DNA of 55,600 nt from an uncultured Lutimaribacter sp. (GCA_913061505.1 CAJXSO010000018.1:1-55600); one strand, 5' to 3'; shown: positions 44,595 to 54,554, counted from the stretch's first letter. Notes: a model not told the origin generated them from the sequence alone. A program made the numbers and translations.

Positions 44595-45821
44595 TCAGCC
44601 TTTCAGGCGGCGGTTACGCGCGGCCAGCAGTTTCAGGCGCAGTGCATTCAGCTGAATAAAGCCTTGTGCATCTTTTTGATCATATGCGCCGGCATCTTCT
44701 TCGAAGGTCACATGCGCCTCGGAATACAGGCTGTGGTCCGACCAGCGGCCAATCGTGCGGGCCATGCCTTTGTATAGTTTCAGGCGCACGGTGCCGGTGA
44801 CATGCTCTTGGCTTTTGTCGATCAGCGCTTGCAGCATCTCGCGCTCGGGGCTGAACCAGAAACCGTTATAGATCAGCTCGGCATAGCGGGGCATGATCGA
44901 ATCTTTCAGATGGCCTGCGCCGCTGTCCAGCGTGATTTGCTCGATACCGCGATGGGCCTCTAGCAAAATGGTGCCGCCGGGGGTTTCGTAAATGCCGCGC
45001 GATTTCATACCAACAAAGCGGTTTTCCACAAAATCCAGCCGGCCAATGCCGTGTTTGCGCCCATATTCGTTGAGCTGGGTCAGGATCGTGGCGGGCGACA
45101 TGGCCACGCCATTGATGGCCACAGCATCGCCCTGTTCAAAGGTAATTTCGATCACTTCGGGCTGGTCTGGGGCATCTTCGGGGTTAACCGTGCGCTGATA
45201 CACGTAATCGGGGGCCTCTTGCGCGGGGTCTTCCAGCACTTTGCCCTCAGACGAGGTGTGCAGCAGGTTGGCATCTACCGAAAAAGGCGCCTCGCCGCGT
45301 TTGTCGCGGGCGATCGGAATTTGGTTTTTCTCGGCAAAATCGATCAGCCGCGTGCGGCTGGTCAGATCCCACAGGCGCCAGGGCGCAATCACCTTGATAT
45401 CGGGGTTCAGCGCATAGGCCGACAGTTCGAACCGCACCTGATCGTTGCCCTTGCCGGTGGCGCCATGGGCCACGGCATCGGCGCCGGTGGCGGCGGCAAT
45501 TTCCACCAAACGCTTGGAAATCAGCGGCCGGGCAATCGAGGTGCCCAGCAGATACAGCCCCTCGTACAGCGCATTGGCGCGGAACATGGGAAACACAAAA
45601 TCGCGCACGAATTCTTCGCGAATATCCTCGATATAGATATTCTCGGGCTTGATCCCCAGCATCAGGGCTTTTTCGCGCGCCGGGTCCAGCTCTTCGCCCT
45701 GGCCCAGATCGGCGGTAAAGGTAACAACCTCGCAACCATATTCGGTTTGCAGCCATTTCAGAATGATCGACGTATCAAGGCCGCCGGAATAGGCCAGCAC
45801 AACTTTCTTGGGCGCGGACAT
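44595..45821 (-). CDS. argG: Argininosuccinate synthase
   Basis: Condenses citrulline and aspartate in arginine synthesis, 408 residues. The ATP-binding [19 protein letters not shown] opens the protein; further signatures are [45 protein letters not shown] and [24 protein letters not shown]. The start at 45821 ([14 protein letters not shown]) follows GGAGAG and gives the family's N-terminus; in-frame codons upstream would add unrelated sequence. It is divergent from ilvA across 149 bp. Confidence 0.97.
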   Translation of the reverse strand: MSAPKKVVLAYSGGLDTSIILKWLQTEYGCEVVTFTADLGQGEELDPAREKALMLGIKPENIYIEDIREEFVRDFVFPMFRANALYEGLYLLGTSIARPLISKRLVEIAAATGADAVAHGATGKGNDQVRFELSAYALNPDIKVIAPWRLWDLTSRTRLIDFAEKNQIPIARDKRGEAPFSVDANLLHTSSEGKVLEDPAQEAPDYVYQRTVNPEDAPDQPEVIEITFEQGDAVAINGVAMSPATILTQLNEYGRKHGIGRLDFVENRFVGMKSRGIYETPGGTILLEAHRGIEQITLDSGAGHLKDSIMPRYAELIYNGFWFSPEREMLQALIDKSQEHVTGTVRLKLYKGMARTIGRWSDHSLYSEAHVTFEEDAGAYDQKDAQGFIQLNALRLKLLAARNRRLKG

Positions 45822-45970
45822 GGGACTCTCCATGGAAAACTTTTTCCTTGCCGTATCGGTTTTAACAGCCAAGCGCAACATGGCGCCAACGGGTGAAACC
45901 TGGCCTTTGTACGCAAAAGAATACCGCAAACCCCGCTTGCATTGGCCAAAAATGCGCCGCAAGACAAGGT

Positions 45971-47209
45971 ATGACCAGTTTTCAAGATATGGCCCGCCTG
46001 GCCGAACGCGCGATGCGAGAGGTGTTTGCCGAAACGCCGCTGCAGCGCAATGCCCATCTGTCGGAACGTTTCGAGGCTGATATTTGGCTAAAACGCGAAG
46101 ATTTAACGCCAGTGCGCAGCTATAAATTGCGCGGTGCGTTCAATGCCATGCGCAAGGTGCTGGAAAATCGCCCCGATCAGCAGCTGTTTGTATGTGCAAG
46201 TGCTGGCAATCATGCGCAGGGCGTGGCCTATATGTGCCAGCATTTTGGCGTGCGCGGCGTTATTTTCATGCCGGTCACGACGCCCCAGCAAAAAATTCAA
46301 AAAACCCAAGTATTCGGTGGCGATGCCATCGAAATACGCCTGATCGGCGATTATTTCGATAACACTTTGGCCGAGGCCCAGCGATTTTGCGCCGCCGAAG
46401 GCGGGCATTTTCTGGCGCCTTTCGATGATGATGATGTCATCGAAGGCCAGGCCAGCGTGGCGGTGGAAATTGCCATTCAAATGGGGGGCGCGCCCGACCA
46501 TATCATTTTGCCCGTTGGCGGTGGCGGCTTGTCGGCGGGCGTGCGTGGGTTTTTCGGGGCGCGCTGCAGCTATTCTTTTGTAGAACCAAAGGGTGGGCGC
46601 AGTTTGGCCGCGGCCATTCAGGCGGGCCAGCCCGTGACCTTGCCAAAGGTCGACAGTTTTGTTGATGGCGCCGCGGTGGCGCGCATTGGTGCGCGACCCT
46701 TTGAAAAACTGTCAGATATTCCCGCCTCGGCGGTGCTGTGCGCCCCCGAAGACCGTATTTGCGTAACCATGCTAGAGATGCTGAATGTCGAGGGTATCGT
46801 GCTGGAACCTGCGGGCGCGCTATCGGTTGATGCCTTGCAGGATGTCGCAGGCGAAATACGTGGCAAGACAGTGGTTTGCGTAACATCAGGCGGTAATTTC
46901 GATTTCGAGCGCCTGCCCGAGGTTAAAGAGCGTGCGCAGCGCTATTCAGGGGTGAAGAAATACTTTATTCTGCGACTGCCACAGCGCCCGGGCGCGCTGA
47001 AAGAATTCTTAAATATTCTTGGCCCCGAAGACGATATTGCGCGTTTTGAATACCTGAAAAAATCTGCCCGCAATTTCGGCTCGGTCTTGATTGGTATCGA
47101 AACCCGACGCGCAGAGAATTTTCAGCGCCTCTTTGCCCAGCTCGATGAGGCCGGTTTTACCTATCGCGATATCACCGAAGATGCGACATTGTCTGAATTC
47201 CTGATCTAG
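45971..47209 (+). CDS. ilvA: Threonine dehydratase
   Basis: PLP enzyme of 412 residues converting threonine to 2-oxobutanoate, the first step to isoleucine. The PLP lysine is Lys52 in [25 protein letters not shown] and [12 protein letters not shown] are the phosphate-binding parts. Residues from about 335 form an ACT-like regulatory domain ([21 protein letters not shown]), so feedback control is likely. No strong Shine-Dalgarno is seen before the ATG at 45971. The stop overlaps the convergent Hpt gene by 4 bp. Confidence 0.95.
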   Translation: MTSFQDMARLAERAMREVFAETPLQRNAHLSERFEADIWLKREDLTPVRSYKLRGAFNAMRKVLENRPDQQLFVCASAGNHAQGVAYMCQHFGVRGVIFMPVTTPQQKIQKTQVFGGDAIEIRLIGDYFDNTLAEAQRFCAAEGGHFLAPFDDDDVIEGQASVAVEIAIQMGGAPDHIILPVGGGGLSAGVRGFFGARCSYSFVEPKGGRSLAAAIQAGQPVTLPKVDSFVDGAAVARIGARPFEKLSDIPASAVLCAPEDRICVTMLEMLNVEGIVLEPAGALSVDALQDVAGEIRGKTVVCVTSGGNFDFERLPEVKERAQRYSGVKKYFILRLPQRPGALKEFLNILGPEDDIARFEYLKKSARNFGSVLIGIETRRAENFQRLFAQLDEAGFTYRDITEDATLSEFLI

Positions 47210-47508
47210 GGGTTTGCCCAGCGCTGCAGGGCCAATACCGAGGCATCAAAAACCTGTCGCAATTCTGCCTGATCTACGCGCAGGCCCTGTTCGCCCCGCG
47301 CGCAAAGGGCCGCAAAATCGCGAAAGCCCAGGTTTAATGCGCTGCCTTTCAGGTAATGAAACTGCGCAGACAGCTCTGCGCCGGTGGCCAATGTGCCTAA
47401 TGTTTCAATCCCGTCGGCAATTTCGGAAACCAGCAGTGCTGCCACCTCGGCAAAACCATCGTCGCCAATTTCCGCGCGCAGTGTTTCTAATTGGTCTAAA
47501 TCCAGCAT
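47206..47508 (-). CDS. Stand-alone Hpt phosphotransfer protein
   Basis: Histidine phosphotransfer domain of 100 residues with the phospho-His51 in AQFHYLKGSALNLGF. It has no other domain, so it must relay phosphate between a hybrid kinase and a receiver. The receiver-phosphatase gene divergent to it, 150 bp away, is a natural partner. The hybrid kinase at 38051 already has its own Hpt. The start (ATG 47508) is the only one that fits the domain. Confidence 0.9.
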   Translation of the reverse strand: MLDLDQLETLRAEIGDDGFAEVAALLVSEIADGIETLGTLATGAELSAQFHYLKGSALNLGFRDFAALCARGEQGLRVDQAELRQVFDASVLALQRWANP

Positions 47509-47619
47509 GATCGCCCCGCATTTGCAGTAAAACTGGGGGCCAACTGGTTAAGCCCGGGTATGCAGCGCCGGGCAAACTGCAAAGCATTTTATCTTTCATC
47601 CGATCTTTACCCTTGGCCG

Positions 47620-47631
47620 CCACAGCTGTGG
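47620..47631. promoter_or_regulatory. Perfect 12-bp palindrome in the Hpt/phosphatase divergent gap
   Basis: CCACAGCTGTGG, flanked by GGCCG and CCC, in the 150-bp gap and 28 bp before the phosphatase start. It may be a regulator-binding site for that gene; no family assignment is possible. Confidence 0.4.
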
Positions 47632-47658
47632 CCCTTGGGACAGAAAACGTTTTGATGC

Positions 47659-48918
47659 ATGCAACATTTACCGGCCAATAGCTTTATCCACGATACGGGC
47701 CAGCCGCTGCGGGTGTTGGTGGTTGATGACAGCACCGCGCAGCGGCAGGTGCTGGTGGTGTTGCTGCGGCAATGGGGCTTTGTGGTGGATCAGGCCGCCA
47801 GCGGGCAGCAAGCGCTGGCGCGGTGCCGTGCCCAGCCACCCGATATTGTGCTCAGCGATTGGATCATGCCGGGGATGGATGGGCTGGAACTGTGCCGCCT
47901 GTTTCGCCAGATGCCGCGGGTAAGCTATGGCTATTTTATCTTGCTGACATCAAAAACCGAAAAGCAGGCCGTCGCGCAGGGGCTGGATTGCGGCGCAGAT
48001 GATTTCCTAACCAAACCGGTGCACCCGGCGGAACTGCGGGCGCGCATTACGGCTGGCGCCCGTGTGCTGCGGATGGAACGCGAGATTTCCAGCAAATCGC
48101 AGGGGCTGACCCGCGCGCTGGATGAATTGCAGGGCCTTTACACCGCGATCGATCACGATCTGCGGCAAGCGCGGAAGATACAGCAATCGCTGGTGCCCGA
48201 ACGGGTGGTGCGGCTGGGCGGCACGCAGGTATCGATGCTGCTAAAGCCCTGTGGCCATATCGGGGGCGATCTGGTGGGCCTGTTTCAACCAGGCCAAAAC
48301 AGATTGGGTTTTTTTTCGATAGATGTGTCAGGCCATGGCGTAACATCGGCCCTGATGACCGCCCGCTTGGCCAGCTACCTTAGCGGCCGGTTTTTGGAAC
48401 AAAACATCGCGCTTGAACAGCGCCTGGGCCGCTTTTATGCCCTGCGCCCCCCCGGCGAAGTGGCCGAGATTTTGAATAACCGCCTGTTGGCTGACACGGG
48501 CGTAGAAGACTATTTTACAATGGTTTATGGTATTTTCGATCTGCGCACAGGGCGGCTAAACATGGTGCAGGCCGGCCACCCCCCGCCCCTGATACAGCGC
48601 GCCAATGGCGCCATAGATCTGCTGGGGCAGGGTGGCATGCCCATTGGCCTGCTGCCAGATGCCTATTTCGAACCGATCGAGGTGCAGCTGCAGCAGGGCG
48701 ACCGTGTGCTGTTGTTTTCAGACGGTTTTAGCGAGGCCCAAGATGCCCAAGGCCAGATGCTAGAGGAAACGGGGCTTGCTGCCATGATGGCGGATTTGGC
48801 CCAGCATCGTGGCCCAGATCTGCTGGATCAGCTTTTTGCATCGCTTTGCGCGCGTGCCCCAGGCACAGACATGGAAGATGATGTATCTGCCATATTGCTG
48901 GAATATGGCGGCCCCTAG
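47659..48918 (+). CDS. Receiver-PP2C (RsbU/SpoIIE-type) phosphatase response regulator
   Basis: Response regulator of 419 residues whose output is a serine phosphatase. The receiver has VVDDS, phospho-Asp67 in IVLSDWIMPGMDG and LTSK. A coiled linker (SSKSQGLTRALDELQGLYTAI) leads to the PP2C domain with GGDLVGLF, FFSIDVSGHGVTSAL, NMVQAGHPPPL and VLLFSDGFSEAQD metal-binding Asp residues. Such proteins dephosphorylate anti-sigma antagonists in partner-switching systems; RbaY in Rhodobacter capsulatus, linked to gene-transfer-agent control, has this layout. No antagonist or anti-sigma gene lies alongside here. No clear Shine-Dalgarno precedes the ATG. Confidence 0.9.
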   Translation: MQHLPANSFIHDTGQPLRVLVVDDSTAQRQVLVVLLRQWGFVVDQAASGQQALARCRAQPPDIVLSDWIMPGMDGLELCRLFRQMPRVSYGYFILLTSKTEKQAVAQGLDCGADDFLTKPVHPAELRARITAGARVLRMEREISSKSQGLTRALDELQGLYTAIDHDLRQARKIQQSLVPERVVRLGGTQVSMLLKPCGHIGGDLVGLFQPGQNRLGFFSIDVSGHGVTSALMTARLASYLSGRFLEQNIALEQRLGRFYALRPPGEVAEILNNRLLADTGVEDYFTMVYGIFDLRTGRLNMVQAGHPPPLIQRANGAIDLLGQGGMPIGLLPDAYFEPIEVQLQQGDRVLLFSDGFSEAQDAQGQMLEETGLAAMMADLAQHRGPDLLDQLFASLCARAPGTDMEDDVSAILLEYGGP

Positions 48919-48929
48919 CGGGCGCCATT

Positions 48930-49373
48930 CTAGCGCCAGCGTAACCAGCTTTCTAAAAATGCCCGGTCGCCGCTGTTATCCAGCAGGCCAATGGCATCTT
49001 GTGCCTGCATCCACAGCGCGCTGTGCCCGGCCTCGGTTGGGGCGCACACAGGGCGCACGGGGCGGGCCACATAAATGGTGCACAGTTTTTCTGCCCATAG
49101 GTCATATTCAGGCATAAACACAAACCGCCGATACGCACCCAGGCGGCGCGGCGTTGCAATGTGCCAACCGGTTTCTTCCACCACCTCGCGATGCAGCGCC
49201 TGCAGCGGTGATTCGCCTGCATCGATACCGCCACCGGGCAGCTGAAATTCTGCGTCGGGGTCGTGTTGGTATGTCACCAGCACATCGTTTCCACGGGGTA
49301 AAATGGCATAGGCACCAGGGCGCAGGCGATAGCGCACGCCTTTCATGGGCGGGGTTCCAAAACGCGGTATCAT
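48930..49373 (-). CDS. NUDIX hydrolase
   Basis: NUDIX pyrophosphohydrolase of 147 residues. The Nudix box is complete: GGGIDAGESPLQALHREVVEETG (residues about 47-69), with the metal-binding REVxEE. Substrate unknown; the surrounding YAILPRGNDVLVTYQ and EYDLWAEKLCTIYVARP give no specific match. AAAGGAG precedes the ATG at 49373. It is convergent with the phosphatase gene and divergent from hslO. Confidence 0.9.
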   Translation of the reverse strand: MIPRFGTPPMKGVRYRLRPGAYAILPRGNDVLVTYQHDPDAEFQLPGGGIDAGESPLQALHREVVEETGWHIATPRRLGAYRRFVFMPEYDLWAEKLCTIYVARPVRPVCAPTEAGHSALWMQAQDAIGLLDNSGDRAFLESWLRWR

Positions 49374-49449
49374 GGCACTCTCCTTTTACTCTGGCTTGCT
49401 AGACCTATATAGGCGCGGTATGCCAAGGCTTGGCGCCAAAGGAAATCCC

Positions 49450-50445
49450 ATGACTTTCGGAACAAAAATCGCCTGGGACGATACGGTTTTGCCGTTCCAG
49501 CTGGATAAATCAGATATTCGCGGCCGCGTTGCACGGCTGGATGGTGTGTTGGACAATGTCTTGAAACAACACAGCTACCCCCCGGTTGTCGAGGCGCTGG
49601 TGGCCGAAATGGCCCTGCTGACCGCGTTGATCGGGCAAACCATCAAACTGCGTTGGAAACTATCGCTGCAGGTGCAATCGAACGGGCCTGTGCGCATGAT
49701 TGCCACAGATTATTTCGGCCCCCAGGCCGAAGGCGAAACAGCGCAGATTCGCGCCTACGCCAGCTACGATGCCGAACGGCTGACAGAGGGTGCACCGTTT
49801 GATCAGGTGGGAAAGGGCTATTTCGCAATTCTCATCGATCAGGGGCAGGGCACAAAGCCCTATCAAGGTATCTCGCCTTTGGCGGGGCAATCGCTGTCTG
49901 ACAGTGCCGAGGGCTATTTTGCGCAATCTGAGCAGCTGCCAACCCGTTTTGCGCTGTCTTTTGGCAAATCCACCGAAAAAGGCGGCGGCGAACATTGGCG
50001 CGCTGGTGGTGTGATGTTGCAGCATATGCCCAAAGCCTCGCCTTTTGCGCAGGGTGGGGCAACGGGCGAAGACGGGCTGTTAACTGCCCATGATTTGCTA
50101 GACGAGGATGCCAGCGAAAACTGGAATCGCGTCAACCATCTGCTGAACACGGTGGAAGAGCTGGAATTGATCGGCCCGTCAGTGGCGCCCACAGATTTGC
50201 TGCTGCGCTTGTTTCATGAAGAAGCGCCGCGGGTTTTTGATGCGCAGCAAGTGCGCTTTGGCTGCACCTGTTCGGCCGAGCGGGTGCGCCAGACAATGTC
50301 GATCTATTCTGCGCGCGACATCGACACCATGACCACAGATGATGGCCGCGTGACCGCTGATTGCCAGTTTTGCGGTGCGCATTACGATCTAGATCCAGCC
50401 ACGCTGGGTTTTGAGGCCACCAAGGGGGCAGATCAGGGTGAATGA
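49450..50445 (+). CDS. hslO: Redox-regulated chaperone Hsp33
   Basis: Holdase activated by oxidative and heat stress, 331 residues. The zinc-binding redox switch is C-terminal: CTC (Cys272, Cys274) and CQFC (Cys305, Cys308). The core contains DQGQGTKPYQGISPL and YFAQSEQLPTRFAL, typical of the substrate-binding domain. AAAGGA at 49438-49443 sets the start at 49450. The stop codon lies inside the next NUDIX gene, so hslO, the NUDIX gene and cca are a coupled operon. Confidence 0.97.
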   Translation: MTFGTKIAWDDTVLPFQLDKSDIRGRVARLDGVLDNVLKQHSYPPVVEALVAEMALLTALIGQTIKLRWKLSLQVQSNGPVRMIATDYFGPQAEGETAQIRAYASYDAERLTEGAPFDQVGKGYFAILIDQGQGTKPYQGISPLAGQSLSDSAEGYFAQSEQLPTRFALSFGKSTEKGGGEHWRAGGVMLQHMPKASPFAQGGATGEDGLLTAHDLLDEDASENWNRVNHLLNTVEELELIGPSVAPTDLLLRLFHEEAPRVFDAQQVRFGCTCSAERVRQTMSIYSARDIDTMTTDDGRVTADCQFCGAHYDLDPATLGFEATKGADQGE

Positions 50446-51046
50446 TCCGCTGGCGCCCGTGATTGCGGCGCTGGCCAAAAACAGCGCCGCATCCTCAGAT
50501 TTCGATCTGAACCCCGGCTCGCTGCCGCAGGGCCGGGTTTTGCGGCCTGCTGGTGTGTTGGTGGGGCTGCTGGCGGCGCCTGATGGGCCGCGGGTGATCT
50601 TGACCAAACGCGCCTCGCATTTGAAACATCACCCCGGCCAAATCGCCTTTCCCGGCGGCAAGCAAGACCCGGCCGATGCCGATGTGACCGCTGCAGCGCT
50701 GCGCGAGGCACAAGAGGAAATTGGCCTGCAGCCCGAAAATGTGCAGGTCTTGGGCACCCTGCCTGCCCATGAAACCGTAACCGCCTTTACGGTTACGCCA
50801 GTGGTTGCCCGTATTCTGGCGCCCTTTACCCCCCGCCCAGAACCCGGCGAGGTAGACGAGGTGTTTGCGGTGCCGCTGGCGCATTTGGCAAACCCTGCGC
50901 AGTATAGCGTTCAATCGCGGCGCTGGCGTGGCAGCATGCGCCACTATTTTGCGGTGCCCTGGGGCCCGTATTATATTTGGGGTGCAACCGCGCGTATTTT
51001 GCGGGGCTTGGCGCAGCGGATGCAAGACGATGCAGATCTGCGGTAA
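50438..51046 (+). CDS. NUDIX hydrolase, CoA pyrophosphatase type
   Basis: NUDIX protein of 202 residues in the YeaB/CoAse group. The box FPGGKQDPADADVTAAALREAQEEIGL is preceded by LTKRASHLKHHPGQIAF, the CoA-type upstream motif, and followed by LPAHETVTAFTVTPVV. It probably cleaves CoA into phosphopantetheine and 3',5'-ADP. The start is GTG 50438, placed inside the hslO end after AAGGGGG; MNDPLAPVIAAL is a natural N-terminus. It overlaps cca by 17 bp. Confidence 0.85.
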   Translation: MNDPLAPVIAALAKNSAASSDFDLNPGSLPQGRVLRPAGVLVGLLAAPDGPRVILTKRASHLKHHPGQIAFPGGKQDPADADVTAAALREAQEEIGLQPENVQVLGTLPAHETVTAFTVTPVVARILAPFTPRPEPGEVDEVFAVPLAHLANPAQYSVQSRRWRGSMRHYFAVPWGPYYIWGATARILRGLAQRMQDDADLR

Positions 51047-52184
51047 TTGGCTACAGGCACCAGGGCTGCAACGGCTGTGCGCCATGTTGGAACAGGCCGG
51101 CTATCAGGCCTTGCTGGTGGGGGGCTGTGTGCGAAACGCGCTGCTGGGCCAGCCTGTAACAGATATCGATATCGCCAGCGATGCGCGGCCTGAAACAGTG
51201 TCTAAACTGGGTGTTAGTCATGGTTTCAAGGTGGTGCCAACCGGGCTGCAGCATGGCACGGTTACCTTGGTTTGGCAGGGTATCCCGCACGAGGTAACAA
51301 CCTTTCGCCGTGATGTGAAAACCGACGGGCGCCATGCGGTGGTGGCCTTTTCTGACAGTGTCGAAAGCGATGCCCGCCGCCGCGATTTCACCATGAATGC
51401 GCTTTATGCCCGCGCGGATGGCACTGTTTTAGATCCGCTGTTGGGCCTGCCCGACCTGCAGGCGGGGCGTGTGCGGTTTATTGGCAATCCACATCGCCGG
51501 ATTGCCGAAGATCATTTGCGCAGCCTGCGATTTTTCCGGTTTCATGCCTGGTATGGCAACCCAGAGGGCGGCTTAGACAGCGATGGGCTGGCGGCCATTG
51601 CTGAAAACCTGGGCGGCTTGGCACAGTTATCTCGTGAAAGGGTGGGCGCCGAGATGCTGAAACTGCTGGCCGCGCCCAACCCTGCGCAAGCTGTGGCAGG
51701 CATGCGGGCCTGCGGTGTGTTGGGCCAGGTTTTGCCCGGCGCCAGCGATCATGCTTTGGGCCTGCTTGTGCATCACGAAGAAACCGCAGGCATCGCGCCA
51801 AATGCGCTGCGCCGCTTGGCCCTGTTGGGGGGCGAAAACACAGGCGATCTTTTGCGCCTGTCAAAGGCACAAGCGCGCCAGTTACAGGCCCTAAAAGGCG
51901 CGTTAGAGACACAAGAAAAAATCGCAGCCCTGGGCTTTTATCATGGGGCAGACATGGCGGTTTCTGTTGCGCTGTTGCGTGCCGCTATGTTCGAGCAGCC
52001 CTTTGATGGGCAGGCCGTTGCACAGGCAAACCATGGGGGGCAGGCGCGGTTTCCGCTGTCGGCGGCGGATCTGATGCCGCGCTTTAGCGGGCCTGAACTG
52101 GGCCAACGCTTGCGCCATTTGCAAACGCTTTGGGTGCAATCTGGTTTTACCCTAAGCCGCGCTGAATTGTTGGCGCTGGCCTAA
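51030..52184 (+). CDS. cca: CCA tRNA nucleotidyltransferase / poly(A) polymerase family
   Basis: Class II nucleotidyltransferase of 384 residues, adding or repairing the CCA end of tRNA. The head domain has LVGGCVRNALLGQPVTDIDIASDA (metal Asp pair) and RRDFTMNALYARADGTVLDP; RIAEDHLRSLRFFRFHAWYG is the neck motif. It is short compared with E. coli Cca because there is no HD domain, as usual in alphaproteobacteria. The start at 51030 overlaps the NUDIX gene. Confidence 0.94.
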   Translation: MQICGNWLQAPGLQRLCAMLEQAGYQALLVGGCVRNALLGQPVTDIDIASDARPETVSKLGVSHGFKVVPTGLQHGTVTLVWQGIPHEVTTFRRDVKTDGRHAVVAFSDSVESDARRRDFTMNALYARADGTVLDPLLGLPDLQAGRVRFIGNPHRRIAEDHLRSLRFFRFHAWYGNPEGGLDSDGLAAIAENLGGLAQLSRERVGAEMLKLLAAPNPAQAVAGMRACGVLGQVLPGASDHALGLLVHHEETAGIAPNALRRLALLGGENTGDLLRLSKAQARQLQALKGALETQEKIAALGFYHGADMAVSVALLRAAMFEQPFDGQAVAQANHGGQARFPLSAADLMPRFSGPELGQRLRHLQTLWVQSGFTLSRAELLALA

Positions 52185-52234
52185 GCGCGCGCTTTCGCGG
52201 TTGACATTGCAGCACCGCGGCGCAGCTTAGCGCC

Positions 52235-54067
52235 ATGAGCAAGCTGATCGATCCATTCGCCGCGGCCAAAGGGCCGCCCCCCCAAAACCTGTGGCTTTTC
52301 ATGCGTTGGGCGCTGCGCGGCGCCTGGCCGGCGCTGGGCTTGGCCACGCTTGTTTCGGCATTTGCCGGCATGATGGAGGCGGCAACAGCGCTGATCATGG
52401 GCTTGGTCATTGATAGCACTGTGGCGCGCAGCGCGGATGGCTATTTTACTGGTGAAACCTTGGTTATCCTGGCCGCCTCTGTGGCATTTTTCATGGTGCT
52501 GCGGCCCTTGGCCTTTGGGCTGTCTTCGGCGGCAAACTCTATTTTGGTGGCGCCCAATGTGAACCCGCTGGTTTTGTCGCGGTTGAACCGCTGGACATTG
52601 GGCCAAGCGGTGCAGTTTTTCGATAACGATTTCGCCGGCCGTATCGCGCAAAAGCAAATGCAAACCGCGCGCGCCTTAACCGATGTGGTGGTTGAGGTGA
52701 TCAATGTTGTGGCCTTTGCGCTGGCCTCGCTTTTGGGCTCGGTTTTGTTGTTGGTGTCGATCGATGGCACCGTGGCCTTGGCATTTTTGCTGTGGTTGGT
52801 GGCGTATTTTGTGGCGATCCGCTGGTATTTGCCACGTATCCGCGAAAGGGCCGCGGCCCGCGCTGGCGCGCGCGCGCATGTTTCTGGCCAGATTGTTGAT
52901 ACGATTACCAATATTAAAACCGTGAAACTATTTGCCCATGACGCCCACGAAGACCGCGCGGCATTGGGGGCTTTGGGCCAGTTTCGCCACACGGCCCTGC
53001 ATTTTGGCCGCTTGGCGGCTGGGTTTCGCTTTGTTTTGATGGGGCTTGCCGGGGTGTTGCCGGTTTTGCTGATAGGTATCACCCTGCACGATTGGTCGCT
53101 GGGCCAGGCCAGCGCGGGCGATATTGTGGCTGCGGGCACGGTATCGATACGCATCGCGCAGATGACGGGCTGGGTTAGCTTTACGCTGATGACGATCTAT
53201 TCCAATATCGGCGAAGTCGAAGACGGCATGCGCACCCTAACCCCGCGCATCCGGCTGGAAGACGCAGCCGATGCCCAGCCCCTGCACCTGAAAGCGGGCC
53301 AAAGCGATATCGTCTTTCAGAATGTGTCTTTTGCCTATGGGCAGGCAGCCGGCGGTGTGGAAGACATTACGCTGGCCATCAAAAGCGGTGAAAAGCTGGC
53401 GATTGTAGGCGCATCTGGCGCGGGCAAATCTACGCTGGTGTCGCTGCTGTTGCGCTTGCACCAACCCGAGGCAGGGCAGGTGGTGATTGCGGGCCAAAAT
53501 ATACAATCGATCACCCAGCAAAGCCTGCGCCGCGCCATTGGTATGGTTACGCAGGAAACGGCGATGTTTAACCGATCGGTGCGCGAAAATATTGCCTATG
53601 GCCGCCCTGATGCCACTGATGCCGAAATTCAGCAAGCCGCCCGCAAGGCCGAGGCGCATGATTTCATCATCGCGATGCAAGATCATAAGGGGCGCAGGGG
53701 GTATGATGCGCATTTGGGCGAGCGGGGGGTTAAACTGTCGGGCGGGCAACGCCAGCGCATTGCCTTGGCCCGGGCCATTTTGAAAGACGCCCCCATCTTG
53801 GTGCTAGACGAGGCCACATCGGCGCTGGATTCCGAGGTAGAGGCCGCCATTCAAACCGCGCTGGAACGGGTGATGCAGGGCAAAACCGTGCTGGCCATTG
53901 CCCATCGCCTGTCTACCATTGCGCGGATGGACAGGATTGTGGTGATGGATCAGGGCCGCATTGTAGAACAGGGCACGCATGACCAGCTGCTGGCCAAATC
54001 GGGGCTATATGCGCGCTATTGGCAGCGCCAGTCGGGCGGGTTTATGGGGCTGGATGCCGCTGAATAG
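52235..54067 (+). CDS. ABC transporter, fused permease and ATPase (MsbA-type exporter)
   Basis: Half-transporter of 610 residues. The membrane domain has six predicted helices from about 30 to 320, then the ATPase: Walker A GASGAGKST (392-400), Q-loop VTQETAMF, signature LSGGQ (501-505), Walker B ILVLDEATS and switch His in AIAHRLS. Such homodimeric exporters carry lipids, siderophores or drugs; substrate unknown. The gene begins 50 bp after cca; a TTGACA at 52201-52206 lies upstream, but no -10 fits. Its end nearly touches the convergent DUF6505 gene. Confidence 0.93.
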   Translation: MSKLIDPFAAAKGPPPQNLWLFMRWALRGAWPALGLATLVSAFAGMMEAATALIMGLVIDSTVARSADGYFTGETLVILAASVAFFMVLRPLAFGLSSAANSILVAPNVNPLVLSRLNRWTLGQAVQFFDNDFAGRIAQKQMQTARALTDVVVEVINVVAFALASLLGSVLLLVSIDGTVALAFLLWLVAYFVAIRWYLPRIRERAAARAGARAHVSGQIVDTITNIKTVKLFAHDAHEDRAALGALGQFRHTALHFGRLAAGFRFVLMGLAGVLPVLLIGITLHDWSLGQASAGDIVAAGTVSIRIAQMTGWVSFTLMTIYSNIGEVEDGMRTLTPRIRLEDAADAQPLHLKAGQSDIVFQNVSFAYGQAAGGVEDITLAIKSGEKLAIVGASGAGKSTLVSLLLRLHQPEAGQVVIAGQNIQSITQQSLRRAIGMVTQETAMFNRSVRENIAYGRPDATDAEIQQAARKAEAHDFIIAMQDHKGRRGYDAHLGERGVKLSGGQRQRIALARAILKDAPILVLDEATSALDSEVEAAIQTALERVMQGKTVLAIAHRLSTIARMDRIVVMDQGRIVEQGTHDQLLAKSGLYARYWQRQSGGFMGLDAAE

Positions 54068-54071
54068 GCGC

Positions 54072-54554
54072 TTAATCTTCGTCTAGGCTGCCGTGAATTG
54101 CAAATTGCTCTATCCCTGCGTTTTGCGGCTGTATCACCCGAAAATATTCCCGCACGCCGCTTTCTGTCAGCTCGCGCGCAACGGTAAGCAGGGTGTTGGG
54201 CGCATGGTCTTCGCAAAGGTCCATCATCTGCGCCAGCTCTTCTTGGGCCACGGGCTGTGCTGCCTCGGCCGAGGGGGCGCCGTAATAGGTGACAAAATGA
54301 TGCGCCAAGAGGCCTGTTAGCACCTCTACCTCGCTTTGTTCAATCGTGGTGACAGCCACAAATGTGGCGCGCCCCCCGGTTTCCAGCCCAAGCCAGCCGT
54401 TGGAAAAGGCCTGCCGCGCTTTGCCGGTCAAATCGCCCTCGCCCCAGTTTGAAAATTCGAACCCACCAGAAATGCACCATTCGCCGGTGCGGGCCGGGCT
54501 GGCAAAAACGCGTTGATCGCTTTCGTCAAAATGAACGGCGCGGGCAAGTTTCAT
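54072..54554 (-). CDS. DUF6505-like protein of unknown function
   Basis: Soluble protein of 160 residues, no signal peptide or membrane segment. I recognise it only as a conserved Rhodobacteraceae companion of the next gene, by recall of the DUF6505 name. It has FDESDQRVFASPARTGEWCISGGFEF near the start and TNxxxx-free acidic helices after residue 75. Its ATG overlaps the stop of the upstream ligase-like gene (ATGA), so the two are translationally coupled and probably work together. Confidence 0.6.
   Translation of the reverse strand: MKLARAVHFDESDQRVFASPARTGEWCISGGFEFSNWGEGDLTGKARQAFSNGWLGLETGGRATFVAVTTIEQSEVEVLTGLLAHHFVTYYGAPSAEAAQPVAQEELAQMMDLCEDHAPNTLLTVARELTESGVREYFRVIQPQNAGIEQFAIHGSLDED

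Noticed and set aside
45051-45896. 281-codon frame antisense to argG
   Set aside because: It lies opposite conserved argininosuccinate synthase codons and shows no domain or ribosome site.
52201-52230. TTGACA before the ABC transporter gene as a promoter
   Set aside because: The -35 is perfect, but at proper spacing the -10 reads AGCTTA and would lie five bases from the start codon.
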